Assembly (NCBI GenBank): GCA_016875715.1 | Contig: VGOZ01000035.1 | Coordinates: forward strand, 1-32,145 | DNA length: 32,145 nt | From: Chloroflexota bacterium | Lineage (GTDB): Bacteria > Chloroflexota > UBA6077 > FW602-bin22 | Direction of reading: 5' to 3' | In this document: piece after piece, positions 1 through 7,476 of the stretch | Position numbering within the stretch: the stretch's first letter is position 1 | Layout: each line of letters opens with the position of its first letter | Position numbers and translations under genes: made by a program | The notes under the pieces: generated by a model | Told to the model about the DNA's origin: nothing | What the model saw: only the letters and a program-made list of their open reading frames with translations | The model's database searches: none

Positions 1-184
1 TCTAGGGAGAGCCGCGGAGTGGGTGCACTGGAAGGTGCACGGGCCACTTCGGGACTTCCAGGTCGATCGGTCACCTGGCGTTGGTGGGGGCGCGAGCCCT
101 CCCCGATGCCGAACGCTTTCCAAGGTCCAGCGAGTCGCCGTCGCTCTTCTGCGGTGAACCGACAGGCGGCTCGTCGCCTTCCAC
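1..184. other. Left-edge non-coding stretch with short hairpins
   Basis: I find no convincing gene here. Both strands can be read as short open frames, but these look like shadows with no recognisable protein features. Several short inverted repeats follow one another: GTGCAC at 23-28 and 35-40, CCAGGT at 58-63 with ACCTGG at 73-78, a six-pair stem at 86-101 closed by a GCGA tetraloop, AGCGA/TCGCT at 129-133 and 141-145, and AGGCG/CGCCT at 164-168 and 175-179. They could belong to the tRNA leader or to the 3' part of a structured RNA that begins outside the window. In GC-rich DNA such short stems also arise by chance. No 5S rRNA or 16S 3' end (GGATCACCTCC) is visible. Confidence 0.3.
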
Positions 185-258
185 GGGCCTGTAGCTCAGG
201 TGGTTAGAGCGCGGTCCTGATAAGACCGAGGTCCCTGGTTCGAGTCCAGGCAGGCCCA
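185..258 (+). tRNA. tRNA-Ile (anticodon GAT)
   Basis: A complete cloverleaf can be folded. The acceptor stem is GGGCCTG with CAGGCCC (251-257), the D stem is GCTC/GAGC, the anticodon stem is CGGTC/GACCG around loop CTGATAA with GAT at 219-221, and the T arm is CCTGG-TTCGAGT-CCAGG. The discriminator base is A258, followed by CC, then G rather than the A of CCA, so the full CCA end is not encoded. It lies 22 bp upstream of tRNA-Ala. This is the pair usually found in the spacer between 16S and 23S rRNA, but no rRNA gene follows here. Confidence 0.97.
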
Positions 259-280
259 CCGTCGTCGAGTGGCCAGGCGC

Positions 281-353
281 GGGGACGTAGCTCAGTTGGG
301 AGAGCGCCGCCTTTGCAAGGCGGATGTCAGGGGTTCGAGTCCCCTCGTCTCCA
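281..353 (+). tRNA. tRNA-Ala (anticodon TGC)
   Basis: A complete cloverleaf is visible. The acceptor stem GGGGACG pairs with CGTCTCC (346-352) and contains the G3-U70 wobble pair that identifies alanine tRNAs. The anticodon stem GCCTT/AAGGC region gives TGC at 314-316, and the T arm is AGGGG-TTCGAGT-CCCCT. The discriminator is A353 followed by CC. The gene directly follows tRNA-Ile and is probably co-transcribed with it. The next gene is a lipoprotein on the same strand. Confidence 0.97.
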
Positions 354-434
354 CCGAGGGAGTGGGCTCGACTCGGTCCCCGTCGCGCCCGATTTCGCTT
401 TCGAGCATCATACAGCCGCTCGGGACTTCGTGAC

Positions 435-440
435 TACACT
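435..440 (+). promoter_or_regulatory. Possible -10 box for a leaderless lipoprotein mRNA
   Basis: TACACT at 435-440 is followed by seven bases and then the ATG at 448. That spacing would put the transcription start at or next to the start codon. No Shine-Dalgarno sequence precedes this ATG, and no good -35 hexamer is seen. The assignment is an inference from spacing alone. Confidence 0.3.
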
Positions 441-447
441 CGACCCC

Positions 448-1668
448 ATGCGCTGCATCGCCGGCGTGCTGGGAGTAATCTTCGCGTTCGCCGCAGTAGC
501 CTGTGGCCCCGCGCCGCTGCTCTCGCCGCTGCGCGCTTCCGACGCGGTTGTCCGCCCCGACGGCTCGGGCGGGCTCTCCCCTTTCACCGCCCAGTACGAT
601 CTGGGGCGACGAGCCGACGTCGAAGTCTTGCTCGTTGCTGCCTCCGGGGAGTCCATGGTCCTGCGCGAGCGTGCCACTCGAGCACCCGATACCTACGCCG
701 TCCGATTCGATGGGACAGTGCCCACCGGCCTGGGGCGACGGGTCGTCGGGGACGGCGATTACCGAATCCGCGTCACCGCAATCGATGAGAGCGGCGCGCG
801 CAGCGTCGAGGAGGCGCTCGTGACGGTGCGGGAGGGGAATCGCACGCCGGTCGAGATCGTGCAACTTCAGACGGACCTGACCTCGTTCTCGCCCAACGGT
901 GATGGCGTGGACGATGAGCTCCGTATCACCTACGGTCTCTCGAAGGAGGGCGAATCGACCGTATACGCCATTGACGCGCACGGGCAGTATCACGCGATCG
1001 ATCCATGGCGGAGTCGCCGCGCCACACTGCAGTCTCACCTCTGGGACGGGACCACTGGCGGCCGCATGTACGGTGGCAAGCTGCTGCCCGATGGACCGAC
1101 GATCATTCACGTGGAAGCCCGCGACCTGGCCGGTAATGCGAGCCATGCGTCAGTCCCGGTCACGATTCAGGACGGGGGTACCCCGCGCCTGCAGATCGTC
1201 GATGTGCGTTTTTCTCCCATAGCCGTGATCCTTGGCGGGACCATCGACGTGCGGATCACGGTTCGCAATACGGGTACGACGGCGATACGGTCATGGGGAC
1301 CCGCGCCGGGGCACACCTACAGCGCCCCGTTCGAGAGCTTCGCGACGATCCGCGCCGATGGTGACGAGTCGAAGCCCGCGTTCTTCGAACGCCGCGGCGT
1401 ATGGCGGGTTGGCGTGACCTGGCAGAATGCGCCGCAGGCCTATCCGCTCCGTTGGGGCCTCTTTCCGCCCGTACCGAAGGCCGACGGCACCCTCGAGTGG
1501 GACAGCCGCGTGCTCCGCCCCGGTGAGACCGCTACGGTCGACGGGCACATTCGCGTGATGATTCGCGAGGACAGTCGCCAGGTCCGCTTTTCTGCCGGTC
1601 TAGTTCAGGAAGGCGTCGGCTTTCCCGCCGGCATGATCGGCGAGCAGGTCATTCAGGTCGGGTGGTGA
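448..1668 (+). CDS. Lipoprotein with FlgD/gliding-type Ig-like repeat domains
   Basis: The protein has 406 residues. The start at ATG 448 is chosen because it opens directly with a hydrophobic signal (residues 4-18) and an AVAC lipobox with Cys19, so the product is probably a lipid-anchored surface protein. Around residue 147 it carries the motif FSPNGDGVDDEL, typical of the FlgD-like/gliding C-terminal Ig folds, followed by a domain with LLPDG and ARDLAGNAS, typical of such beta-sandwiches. Residues ~250-406 form a second beta-rich region resembling a CARDB/NEW3-type domain, with VRITVRNTG and LRPGETATVDGHIRV. I see no catalytic motif. Its stop overlaps the start of the following glycosyltransferase, so the two are probably co-translated. 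A structural or binding role at the cell surface is likely; the exact function is unknown. Confidence 0.8.
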   Translation: MRCIAGVLGVIFAFAAVACGPAPLLSPLRASDAVVRPDGSGGLSPFTAQYDLGRRADVEVLLVAASGESMVLRERATRAPDTYAVRFDGTVPTGLGRRVVGDGDYRIRVTAIDESGARSVEEALVTVREGNRTPVEIVQLQTDLTSFSPNGDGVDDELRITYGLSKEGESTVYAIDAHGQYHAIDPWRSRRATLQSHLWDGTTGGRMYGGKLLPDGPTIIHVEARDLAGNASHASVPVTIQDGGTPRLQIVDVRFSPIAVILGGTIDVRITVRNTGTTAIRSWGPAPGHTYSAPFESFATIRADGDESKPAFFERRGVWRVGVTWQNAPQAYPLRWGLFPPVPKADGTLEWDSRVLRPGETATVDGHIRVMIREDSRQVRFSAGLVQEGVGFPAGMIGEQVIQVGW

Positions 1669-2591
1669 TCGGCCCGCCCACTCTGACGATTGTCGTCGTC
1701 AACTACAACACGCGAGAACTCCTCTTGGGCTGTCTCTCGTCCATCGAACGATCGTGCAGCCAGTCCGCAGCCAGGATCGAGACCATCCTCGTCGACAACG
1801 GTTCGACGGACGGTTCGGTCGAGGCGGCGACGGAGGCCTTCCCACGTGTCACGGTGCACCCGTGCCGCGTGAATCGCGGGTTTGGTGCGGGGGCAAATCT
1901 CGTCCTTCGCGGCCTGATCGGCCCGTACGCCCTGGTTCTCAACGCCGACATGGAGGCGCTCGGCGATGCGCCCGCCGCGATGGTGCGGTTCGCCGAACGA
2001 ACTCCGCGCGCGGGGATCGTGGGGGGCTCGCTGGTCTATCCCGATGGGCGTTTCCAGCACGGTGCTTTCCGCTTCCCGACGCCCTTGATGGATCTGTTCG
2101 ATCTGTTCCCGCCGCATCCACTGATCGCGGACTCCTGGCTGAACGGGCGCTATAGCCGCGCATTTCTACGTCGCCCGCGCCGTGTCGACCACCCGCTCGG
2201 CGGCGCCATGCTGATCCGCCGGGAGGTTGTGGAGCAGACGGGAGGCTTCGACGAGGCCTACTTCATGTACTGCGAGGAGCTCGACCTGGCGCGCCGTGCC
2301 TCCCACCTGGGGTGGGAGGCCTGGCACACGCCTGAAGGGCGGTTCGTGCACCACGCCGGAGCGGCGACCCGGCAGACGCCGGACGCGATGGCAATTGCCC
2401 TTCGCAGGAGTCGCAAGCGCTATGCCGCCAATCATCGCTCCGCGTTGAGTCGCGGACTATCGACCGGCATCGACGTCGCGGGGCAGGTGCGCGACACTCT
2501 CGCACTGATTCGCGACCTCAGGAGCGGTTCGATCTCGGCACGCCAGTTCGAGGAGCGCCGCTCGTGGTACCGGCGGCGGAGCCGCGGCTGA
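1662..2591 (+). CDS. Glycosyltransferase family 2, rhamnosyltransferase-like
   Basis: This is a 309-residue GT-A enzyme. The N-terminal strand LTIVVVNYNTRELL, the VDNGSTDGS nucleotide-sugar loop, NRGFGAGAN, the metal-site region VLNADME, HPLGGAMLIRREV and GGFDEAYFMYCEELDLARR are the ordered motifs of WbbL/RfbF-type family-2 transferases. In the metal-site region the usual NPD is NAD. The enzyme should transfer a sugar from a nucleotide donor to a glycan or lipid-linked acceptor on the cytoplasmic face of the membrane. GTG codons at 1662 and 1665 are both possible starts; the second gives a GTGA overlap with the lipoprotein stop. The acceptor and sugar cannot be read from the sequence. The gene is coupled to a second glycosyltransferase by a TGATG overlap. 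Confidence 0.9.
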   Translation: MVIGPPTLTIVVVNYNTRELLLGCLSSIERSCSQSAARIETILVDNGSTDGSVEAATEAFPRVTVHPCRVNRGFGAGANLVLRGLIGPYALVLNADMEALGDAPAAMVRFAERTPRAGIVGGSLVYPDGRFQHGAFRFPTPLMDLFDLFPPHPLIADSWLNGRYSRAFLRRPRRVDHPLGGAMLIRREVVEQTGGFDEAYFMYCEELDLARRASHLGWEAWHTPEGRFVHHAGAATRQTPDAMAIALRRSRKRYAANHRSALSRGLSTGIDVAGQVRDTLALIRDLRSGSISARQFEERRSWYRRRSRG

Positions 2592-3397
2592 TGCGGGTCT
2601 CAGCGGCGATCATCGCCCTCGATGAAGCACGGCACATCGTTCCGTGTGTGCGCTCGCTCGCCTGGGCCGACGAGATCCTGGTTCTGGATGGCGGCAGCCG
2701 CGACGGCACGAAAGCGTTGGCGCAAACCGCCGGCGCACGAGTGATCGATGCTCCCTTTGTCGACTTCGCACACCAGCGACAGCGCGCGCTCGGGGAGGCA
2801 CGGCATTCCTGGGTGCTGTTCGTCGATGCCGATGAAAGAGTGTCCTCCGGACTGGCGGCCGAGATCCGGCGCGAGATTCGCACCGCGCCCAATCGCGGAG
2901 TCCGCGGGTTTTGGATTCCGCGGCGCAACTACATCCGAGGCCAATGGGTCCGCGGTGGCGGCTGGTGGCCCGACTACCAGCTCCGTCTCATGACGCGCAC
3001 TGATGCGGGGTACCTGCTCGATCGACCGGTGCACGAACTCGTGCGGATCGATGGAGAAGTCGCCCATCTCATCTGCGGCCTGGCGCACTACAACTATGAG
3101 AGCTATCGACAGTTCGTCCGCAAGCAGCTTCGCTATGCGGAGATCGAGGCGACGCGCACCCGGCGTGCCGGTACGAAGCCACCCGTGCGGGCGCTTGTCA
3201 CGGCACCGGCGCGGGAGTTCTGGCGTCGTCTGGTGGTCGAGCGTGGCTACGTCGATGGGATCGCGGGAGTGACGCTGGCCGGACTTATGGCGGTGCACTC
3301 CGCGGCTGTGGTCGCTCTCTCCTACGCTGGCTCGGAGAGGACTGCAAGCAGGTCGGAGAGGAAGCTTCCCACATCCATTACCAGCCCCACCGTCTGA
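2591..3397 (+). CDS. Glycosyltransferase family 2, WaaE/KdtX-like
   Basis: The protein has 268 residues, starting at the ATG that overlaps the preceding TGA by one base (TGATG). The motifs are VSAAIIALDEARHI at the N-terminus, VLDGGSRDGT, LFVDADERVS (the DxD metal site), GFWIPRRNYIRGQWVRGGGW and RPVHELVRIDG. This set and order match the WaaE/KdtX group of family-2 transferases that modify glycolipid cores. The C-terminal ~60 residues contain a hydrophobic stretch that could sit at the membrane. The last 76 bp overlap the 3' end of the convergent gene on the other strand. Together with the preceding lipoprotein and transferase it may form a small surface-glycan operon; the product is unknown. 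Confidence 0.9.
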   Translation: MRVSAAIIALDEARHIVPCVRSLAWADEILVLDGGSRDGTKALAQTAGARVIDAPFVDFAHQRQRALGEARHSWVLFVDADERVSSGLAAEIRREIRTAPNRGVRGFWIPRRNYIRGQWVRGGGWWPDYQLRLMTRTDAGYLLDRPVHELVRIDGEVAHLICGLAHYNYESYRQFVRKQLRYAEIEATRTRRAGTKPPVRALVTAPAREFWRRLVVERGYVDGIAGVTLAGLMAVHSAAVVALSYAGSERTASRSERKLPTSITSPTV

Positions 3398-4569
3398 AAG
3401 GAGCCCCGGTCGGCGAGTTTGGTGTGGACGCTCGGATTGATATCCACGCAGACCGTGGGGACCGATGCGGGCAGAAGATTGCCGACGGCGATGGAGTGCA
3501 GCATGCTCGACAGCATCAGCGCGATGCCAACACCCTCGCGCACCCGGGAACGCATGGCACGCTGCGAGGCGATGACGTCCGTGATAACGTCCGGCAACGG
3601 GCCGTCATCGCGAATAGAGCCGCACAAAACGACATCCGTGCCGCGTACGGTGCATGCGTGCATGATGCCGCTGGTGAGCGCGCCACTCTCGACCGCGGCG
3701 CGGATCGAACCTGCCGCGCGGATGCGATTGATGGCGCGCACATGGTGTTCGTGGCCGCTGTCCAGGGAGGGACCGCCGTCGAGGGGCACGCCAAGAGACG
3801 TGCCGAAAAACGCGATCTCGATGTCGTGCACCGCGAGGGCGTTACCCGCAAACACTGTGTCGACATAACCAGTTTCAATCAGTCGGACGAAACTCTCCCG
3901 CGAGCCGGTATGGACAACCGCGGGCCCCGCGACAACAAGGATCTGTTTGCCTTCGCGCCGTGCGATCCGCATCCATTCGGCAGCCTGGCGGATGACCGAT
4001 CCCTTGGGCTTCTCGCTCGAGATGGTGCTTCCCATGAAACCGAACATCGGCGTCGTGCCTCGGGGACGCTCCACGGGACTCATGCGGATGCCGCCGCCCG
4101 TGAGGAGGACCGGCTCGCCGCAATGAACGTCTGACATCGGCTCGCACTGCGGTACCCCTTCGCGCACCACGATTCCGCAATCCATCTCCGGGTAGCGCAC
4201 CCGGGTCCATCCGACTCCGCCGAGATGGACCTCAGTCTCAAGGTTGGTCGTCGCGAAGAAGTGTTCCGGGAAGACGCCATCGGCGGGTGCTGGGGCAAAT
4301 GTGGCGTCCACGACGTCCACCGGTGATGCGCCAAACGCCTGTATCTCCCGTAGCGCCGTGGCCAGGAGCACATCCGAGGGCGAGGAGAGCTCGAGTCGGG
4401 CATAGCTCGTGTCGCTCTGACGGTGACCAACGTCCAGCTGCTGGATCTCGTACTCGACGCCGAGCCCCATGAGCTCTTCCATGATCCGGGGCAACATGAG
4501 CGAATCGATGATGTGGCCGCGCAGTTCAACGACCTGCCGATGCCGCCCGGCGCTGGGAAGATCGGCCAC
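3322..4569 (-). CDS. TIGR00300-family protein, ornithine cyclodeaminase-like (LOR/SDH domain)
   Basis: The protein has 415 residues. The first ~100 (VVELRGHIIDSLMLPRIMEEL onward) match the LOR/SDH conserved domain. The rest, with ILVVAGPAVVHTG, GYVDTVFAGNALAVHDIE, FGTSLGVPLDGG, SGIMHACTVRGTDVVLCGSIRDDG and VCVDINPSVHTKLADRGS, is the dinucleotide-binding part of the TIGR00300 family. Archaeal members of that family and the C-terminal half of cyanobacterial AgrE/ArgZ-type proteins have been linked to conversion of ornithine to proline with release of ammonia. GTG 4569 is the first usable start and has no ribosome binding site. No arginine-dihydrolase domain is fused. The 3' end overlaps the convergent glycosyltransferase by 76 bp. 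The exact reaction is inferred from the family. Confidence 0.8.
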   Translation of the reverse strand: MADLPSAGRHRQVVELRGHIIDSLMLPRIMEELMGLGVEYEIQQLDVGHRQSDTSYARLELSSPSDVLLATALREIQAFGASPVDVVDATFAPAPADGVFPEHFFATTNLETEVHLGGVGWTRVRYPEMDCGIVVREGVPQCEPMSDVHCGEPVLLTGGGIRMSPVERPRGTTPMFGFMGSTISSEKPKGSVIRQAAEWMRIARREGKQILVVAGPAVVHTGSRESFVRLIETGYVDTVFAGNALAVHDIEIAFFGTSLGVPLDGGPSLDSGHEHHVRAINRIRAAGSIRAAVESGALTSGIMHACTVRGTDVVLCGSIRDDGPLPDVITDVIASQRAMRSRVREGVGIALMLSSMLHSIAVGNLLPASVPTVCVDINPSVHTKLADRGSFQTVGLVMDVGSFLSDLLAVLSEPA

Positions 4570-4584
4570 TATAATCGGGCGGTG

Positions 4585-4590
4585 ATTCTA
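4585..4590 (-). promoter_or_regulatory. Possible -10 box TAGAAT
   Basis: Reading the minus strand, TAGAAT (one mismatch to TATAAT) ends 15 bases before GTG 4569. This would give a very short leader of about six to eight bases. No clear -35 is seen. The same hexamer occurs before two other genes in the window (12312-12317 and 16394-16399), which supports its use as a promoter element in this genome. Confidence 0.3.
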
Positions 4591-4630
4591 GGTTTGCCCT
4601 CCGGGGCAGTCAAATGAGGGAGTGTCGATC

Positions 4631-4819
4631 GTGACCGAAGCGCCGAGCCCCGCCGCAACCTGGAGAGGGCTGGTCATTCGCTGCACCGCGGTCGACTGCG
4701 CCTACAACGATCGCTTCCAGTGCGGGGCCGAGCACGTGATGATCGTCCGGCACCAGGATCACGCCGACTGCGCCACGTACACGGAGAACCAGCACAAAGT
4801 CTACCGGGTCGGCATGTAG
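4631..4819 (+). CDS. Small cysteine-rich protein, DUF1540-like
   Basis: This is a 62-residue protein starting at GTG 4631, chosen because TGAGGGA at 4615-4621 lies at good distance. GTG 4622, three codons earlier, is too close to that site. The pattern [11 protein letters not shown], then a cysteine in RFQCGA and another in [10 protein letters not shown], reproduces the four-cysteine signature of DUF1540 proteins (C-x4-C-x(n)-C-x(n)-C, with the DC pairs). The cysteines probably bind a metal ion. No function is established for the family. It is 10 bp upstream of threonine aldolase and likely the first gene of that operon. Confidence 0.75.
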   Translation: MTEAPSPAATWRGLVIRCTAVDCAYNDRFQCGAEHVMIVRHQDHADCATYTENQHKVYRVGM

Positions 4820-4829
4820 GTCGGCTGCG

Positions 4830-5882
4830 ATGACGTCCGCGATCGATCTCCGCTCAGATACCGTCACACTGCCTTCTCCCGAGATGCGGGATGCGATGTA
4901 CCAGGCGGAACTCGGAGACGATGTCTTCGGGGAGGATCCCACGGTCACTGCGCTGCAGGAGTTGGCTGCCCAGAGGACAGGCCAGGAGGCAGCGCTGTTC
5001 GTGACCTCGGGTACTCAGGGAAACCTGGTCGCCGCGCTCACACACACGCGGCGGGGCGATGAGGTCATCTGTGGCGACCAGTGCCATGTGCTGCTCTACG
5101 AGGTAGCGGGATGCTCGGCTCTCGGAGGGCTGCAACTTCGACCCGTACCGAGCCATCGAGGTGAACTCGACCTCGCGGCCATACGAGCGACGATACGCGG
5201 CGAAAATGTGCACTATCCGCGGACGGGCCTCGTCACCATCGAGAATACGCATAACCGCCATAGCGGCGCGATCGTCGACGTGGATTCAATGCGCGCTCTT
5301 GTGTCTCTATCCCACGGCGCTGGGGTGCCGGTCCACGTTGACGGTGCCCGCATCTTCAATGCGGCGGTCGCACGGGGTGTGAGCGTAGCCGCTCTGATGG
5401 CAGGCGCGGACTCGATCACCTTCTGCCTGTCGAAGGGCCTTGGGTGTCCGGTGGGTTCGGTACTGTGCGGGTCGCGCGACTTCATCGCACTCGCCCGAAA
5501 GTATCGGAAGATGCTGGGGGCCGGGATGCGTCAGGTCGGCGTTCTCGCCGCGGCCGGTCTGTACGCGCTCAACCACATGATCGATCGCCTCGCCGAGGAT
5601 CACGAGAACGCGCGTCGCCTGGCTCTCGGGATCGCCGGAATCCCAGGGCTGTTCGTGGATCCGGAAGCTATCGACACTAACATTGTCATTTTCGGTGTGC
5701 AGGGTGGGACGCCCGCTGCGGAGAGGTTCCGCGCTGATGTCGCCAACGCTGGTGTGAAGACAGGCCCGCCAGGTGCCGATGGACGGATCCGGGTGGTGAC
5801 GCACTACGGCATCGATTCGGGGCACACTGATCGGGCTCTGGCGGTTTTCGCGCGCTGCGCGCCGCTCGCGCCCGTCCGCTAG
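4830..5882 (+). CDS. ltaE: Low-specificity L-threonine aldolase
   Basis: The protein has 350 residues, the usual length. It is a pyridoxal-phosphate enzyme that cleaves L-threonine or allo-threonine to glycine and acetaldehyde in the cytoplasm. The start [19 protein letters not shown], the [11 protein letters not shown] loop, [35 protein letters not shown] and [15 protein letters not shown] are the family signatures in order; Lys202 in the last motif is the predicted cofactor lysine. It lies 3 bp upstream of aroK and is transcribed with the aromatic genes. The threonine biosynthesis genes hom and thrB lie on the opposite strand about 3 kb away. Confidence 0.95.
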   Translation: MTSAIDLRSDTVTLPSPEMRDAMYQAELGDDVFGEDPTVTALQELAAQRTGQEAALFVTSGTQGNLVAALTHTRRGDEVICGDQCHVLLYEVAGCSALGGLQLRPVPSHRGELDLAAIRATIRGENVHYPRTGLVTIENTHNRHSGAIVDVDSMRALVSLSHGAGVPVHVDGARIFNAAVARGVSVAALMAGADSITFCLSKGLGCPVGSVLCGSRDFIALARKYRKMLGAGMRQVGVLAAAGLYALNHMIDRLAEDHENARRLALGIAGIPGLFVDPEAIDTNIVIFGVQGGTPAAERFRADVANAGVKTGPPGADGRIRVVTHYGIDSGHTDRALAVFARCAPLAPVR

Positions 5883-5885
5883 GAC

Positions 5886-6413
5886 GTGCCGGGGAACATC
5901 GTTCTGGTCGGGTTCAGCGGGTCGGGCAAGAGTACCGTGGGCCGCATCGTGGCGACCCGCGCGGGGCGTAGCTTTCTGGACGTGGACGAGGAGATCGTGT
6001 CAAGGCTGGGAATGCCGATCGGTGAGGCGTTCAGCCGGCTGGGACAGGCCCACTTTCGGGATGTCGAGGCTCATGTCGTGGCCGACGCCTGTGGTCGCGA
6101 CGGATGGATCATCGCATTGGGCGGCGGAGCACTTGAGCGGGACGCGAACCTCGCCGCTGCCCGCACAGGCAACGTCCTCGTACGTTTGGACGCATCTCCC
6201 GATGAGATCCTTCGTCGCCTGTTCGCGGCACAGGCGACCGAGGAGAGGCCGATGCTCCGCGGGGACGATCCCTTGGGACTGATCACTCGCCTCCTCCTCG
6301 AACGAGAGCCGCGCTATGTGCTGGCGGACCACTCGTTCTCCACAGATGGGCGCACCCCCGACGAGGTTGCCGAACTTATCCTCGCTGCGGTGGCGATCCC
6401 CGATGGCAGATAG
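5886..6413 (+). CDS. aroK: Shikimate kinase
   Basis: This 175-residue P-loop kinase phosphorylates shikimate at the 3-hydroxyl using ATP, the fifth step of the chorismate pathway. Visible are the Walker A motif GFSGSGKST (residues ~9-17), the shikimate-binding DVDEEIV (DxD-like), HFRDVEAHV with the binding Arg, IIALGGGAL (the GGG loop), and the lid RPMLRGDDP. The start is GTG 5886, three bases after the ltaE stop. The last 11 bp overlap the start of aroB, a common arrangement (aroK-aroB) implying coupled translation. Confidence 0.95.
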   Translation: MPGNIVLVGFSGSGKSTVGRIVATRAGRSFLDVDEEIVSRLGMPIGEAFSRLGQAHFRDVEAHVVADACGRDGWIIALGGGALERDANLAAARTGNVLVRLDASPDEILRRLFAAQATEERPMLRGDDPLGLITRLLLEREPRYVLADHSFSTDGRTPDEVAELILAAVAIPDGR

Positions 6414-7476
6414 AGTCGACCGCACCTACTTCGTGGAACCGGGGCTGGCCACCAGGCTAGGCCCGTTCCTCCGCGATAGGGGCCTGCTCGGGCGCGCCTT
6501 TCTGATCAGCGACGAGAACGTCTTTCCGCGTCATGGCGGAGCGGTCATGGCGAGTCTTGCGGAGGCCGCCTTCTCCCCATCCGCGTGGATCGTGCAGGCT
6601 ACGGAGGCCAGCAAGTCTCTCGCGGTCGCTTCCGAGATCTTCGCGTGGCTTGCCGAGTGTGGTGCGGAGCGACGCGATGTCGTGGTGGCGCTTGGTGGCG
6701 GCCTCGTTGGTGACCTCGCGGGTTTCGTCGCCGCCACCTATCTCCGGGGGTTGGCCATTGTCCAGGTACCGACAACGCTCCTTGCCCAGGTCGATAGCGC
6801 GATCGGCGGGAAGACGGCGGTGAACCTGCCGGTGGGAAAGAACCTGGTCGGTGCATGGCACGCGCCACACACGGTCGTGGCCGATCCCGTCCTCCTGGCG
6901 ACTCTCCCCAGGCGAGACATTTGCGCCGGCTGGGTAGAGACGCTCAAGCACGCCCTGATCATGGATCCTGACCTGCTGGAGACTGTCGAGAACGAGGCGG
7001 ATGCATTGCTCCGTCTCGACCTGAATGTCACGACCGAGGTGATTGGGCGGAGCGGCAATCTCAAGGTCTCGGTGGTGGCGGAGGACCCGTTCGAGCGCGG
7101 CCGCCGGGTGATCCTCAATTACGGCCACACGATAGGCCACGCGCTTGAGGCGGCCGCCGGGTACGGACGTCTGCTGCATGGCGAGGCGGTGGCCATTGGC
7201 ATTCACGCGGTCTCGCTCCTCGCCGAGTACGTTGGCGCCGCGCCCGCCGATCTGCGCGCTCGCCAGACCGAGTTGCTCCAGCGCTTCGGTCTCGAACTGG
7301 TCGCCCGCGGTGTCGATCCGGCGCTGGTACGATCCGCCATGCGGCTGGACAAGAAGGTCTCCGCCCGGCTCCAGCGCTGGGTACTGCTCGAGAGGGTCGG
7401 GACTCCCATCGTGCGATCGGACATTTCGGAGGAAGCGGTTTCGTGGACACTGGATCGCATCATCGTTCCGCACTAG
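6403..7476 (+). CDS. aroB: 3-dehydroquinate synthase
   Basis: The protein has 357 residues, starting at ATG 6403 inside the end of aroK. The open frame extends further upstream but that part is a shadow of aroK. The enzyme converts DAHP to 3-dehydroquinate with NAD and a divalent metal. Signatures are VVALGGGLVGDLAGFVAA, VPTTLLAQVDSAIGGKTAVN, NLVGAWHAPHTVVADP, GWVETLKHALIMD (metal Glu), NYGHTIGHALEAAAGY (metal His) and LHGEAVAIGI. It is the second shikimate-pathway gene of the operon. The last 34 bp overlap pheA. Confidence 0.96.
   Translation: MADRVDRTYFVEPGLATRLGPFLRDRGLLGRAFLISDENVFPRHGGAVMASLAEAAFSPSAWIVQATEASKSLAVASEIFAWLAECGAERRDVVVALGGGLVGDLAGFVAATYLRGLAIVQVPTTLLAQVDSAIGGKTAVNLPVGKNLVGAWHAPHTVVADPVLLATLPRRDICAGWVETLKHALIMDPDLLETVENEADALLRLDLNVTTEVIGRSGNLKVSVVAEDPFERGRRVILNYGHTIGHALEAAAGYGRLLHGEAVAIGIHAVSLLAEYVGAAPADLRARQTELLQRFGLELVARGVDPALVRSAMRLDKKVSARLQRWVLLERVGTPIVRSDISEEAVSWTLDRIIVPH

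Noticed and set aside
80-125. Possible 5S rRNA fragment (ATGCCGAAC resembles the 5S loop)
   Set aside because: The following conserved 5S segment and the closing helix are missing.
71-259. Minus-strand open frame over the tRNA-Ile
   Set aside because: It is the typical false protein read from a tRNA gene and its flank (GLPGLEPGTSVL pattern).
3424-4134. Long plus-strand open frame opposite the TIGR00300 gene
   Set aside because: It has no protein-like features, and the opposite strand encodes a clear family member.
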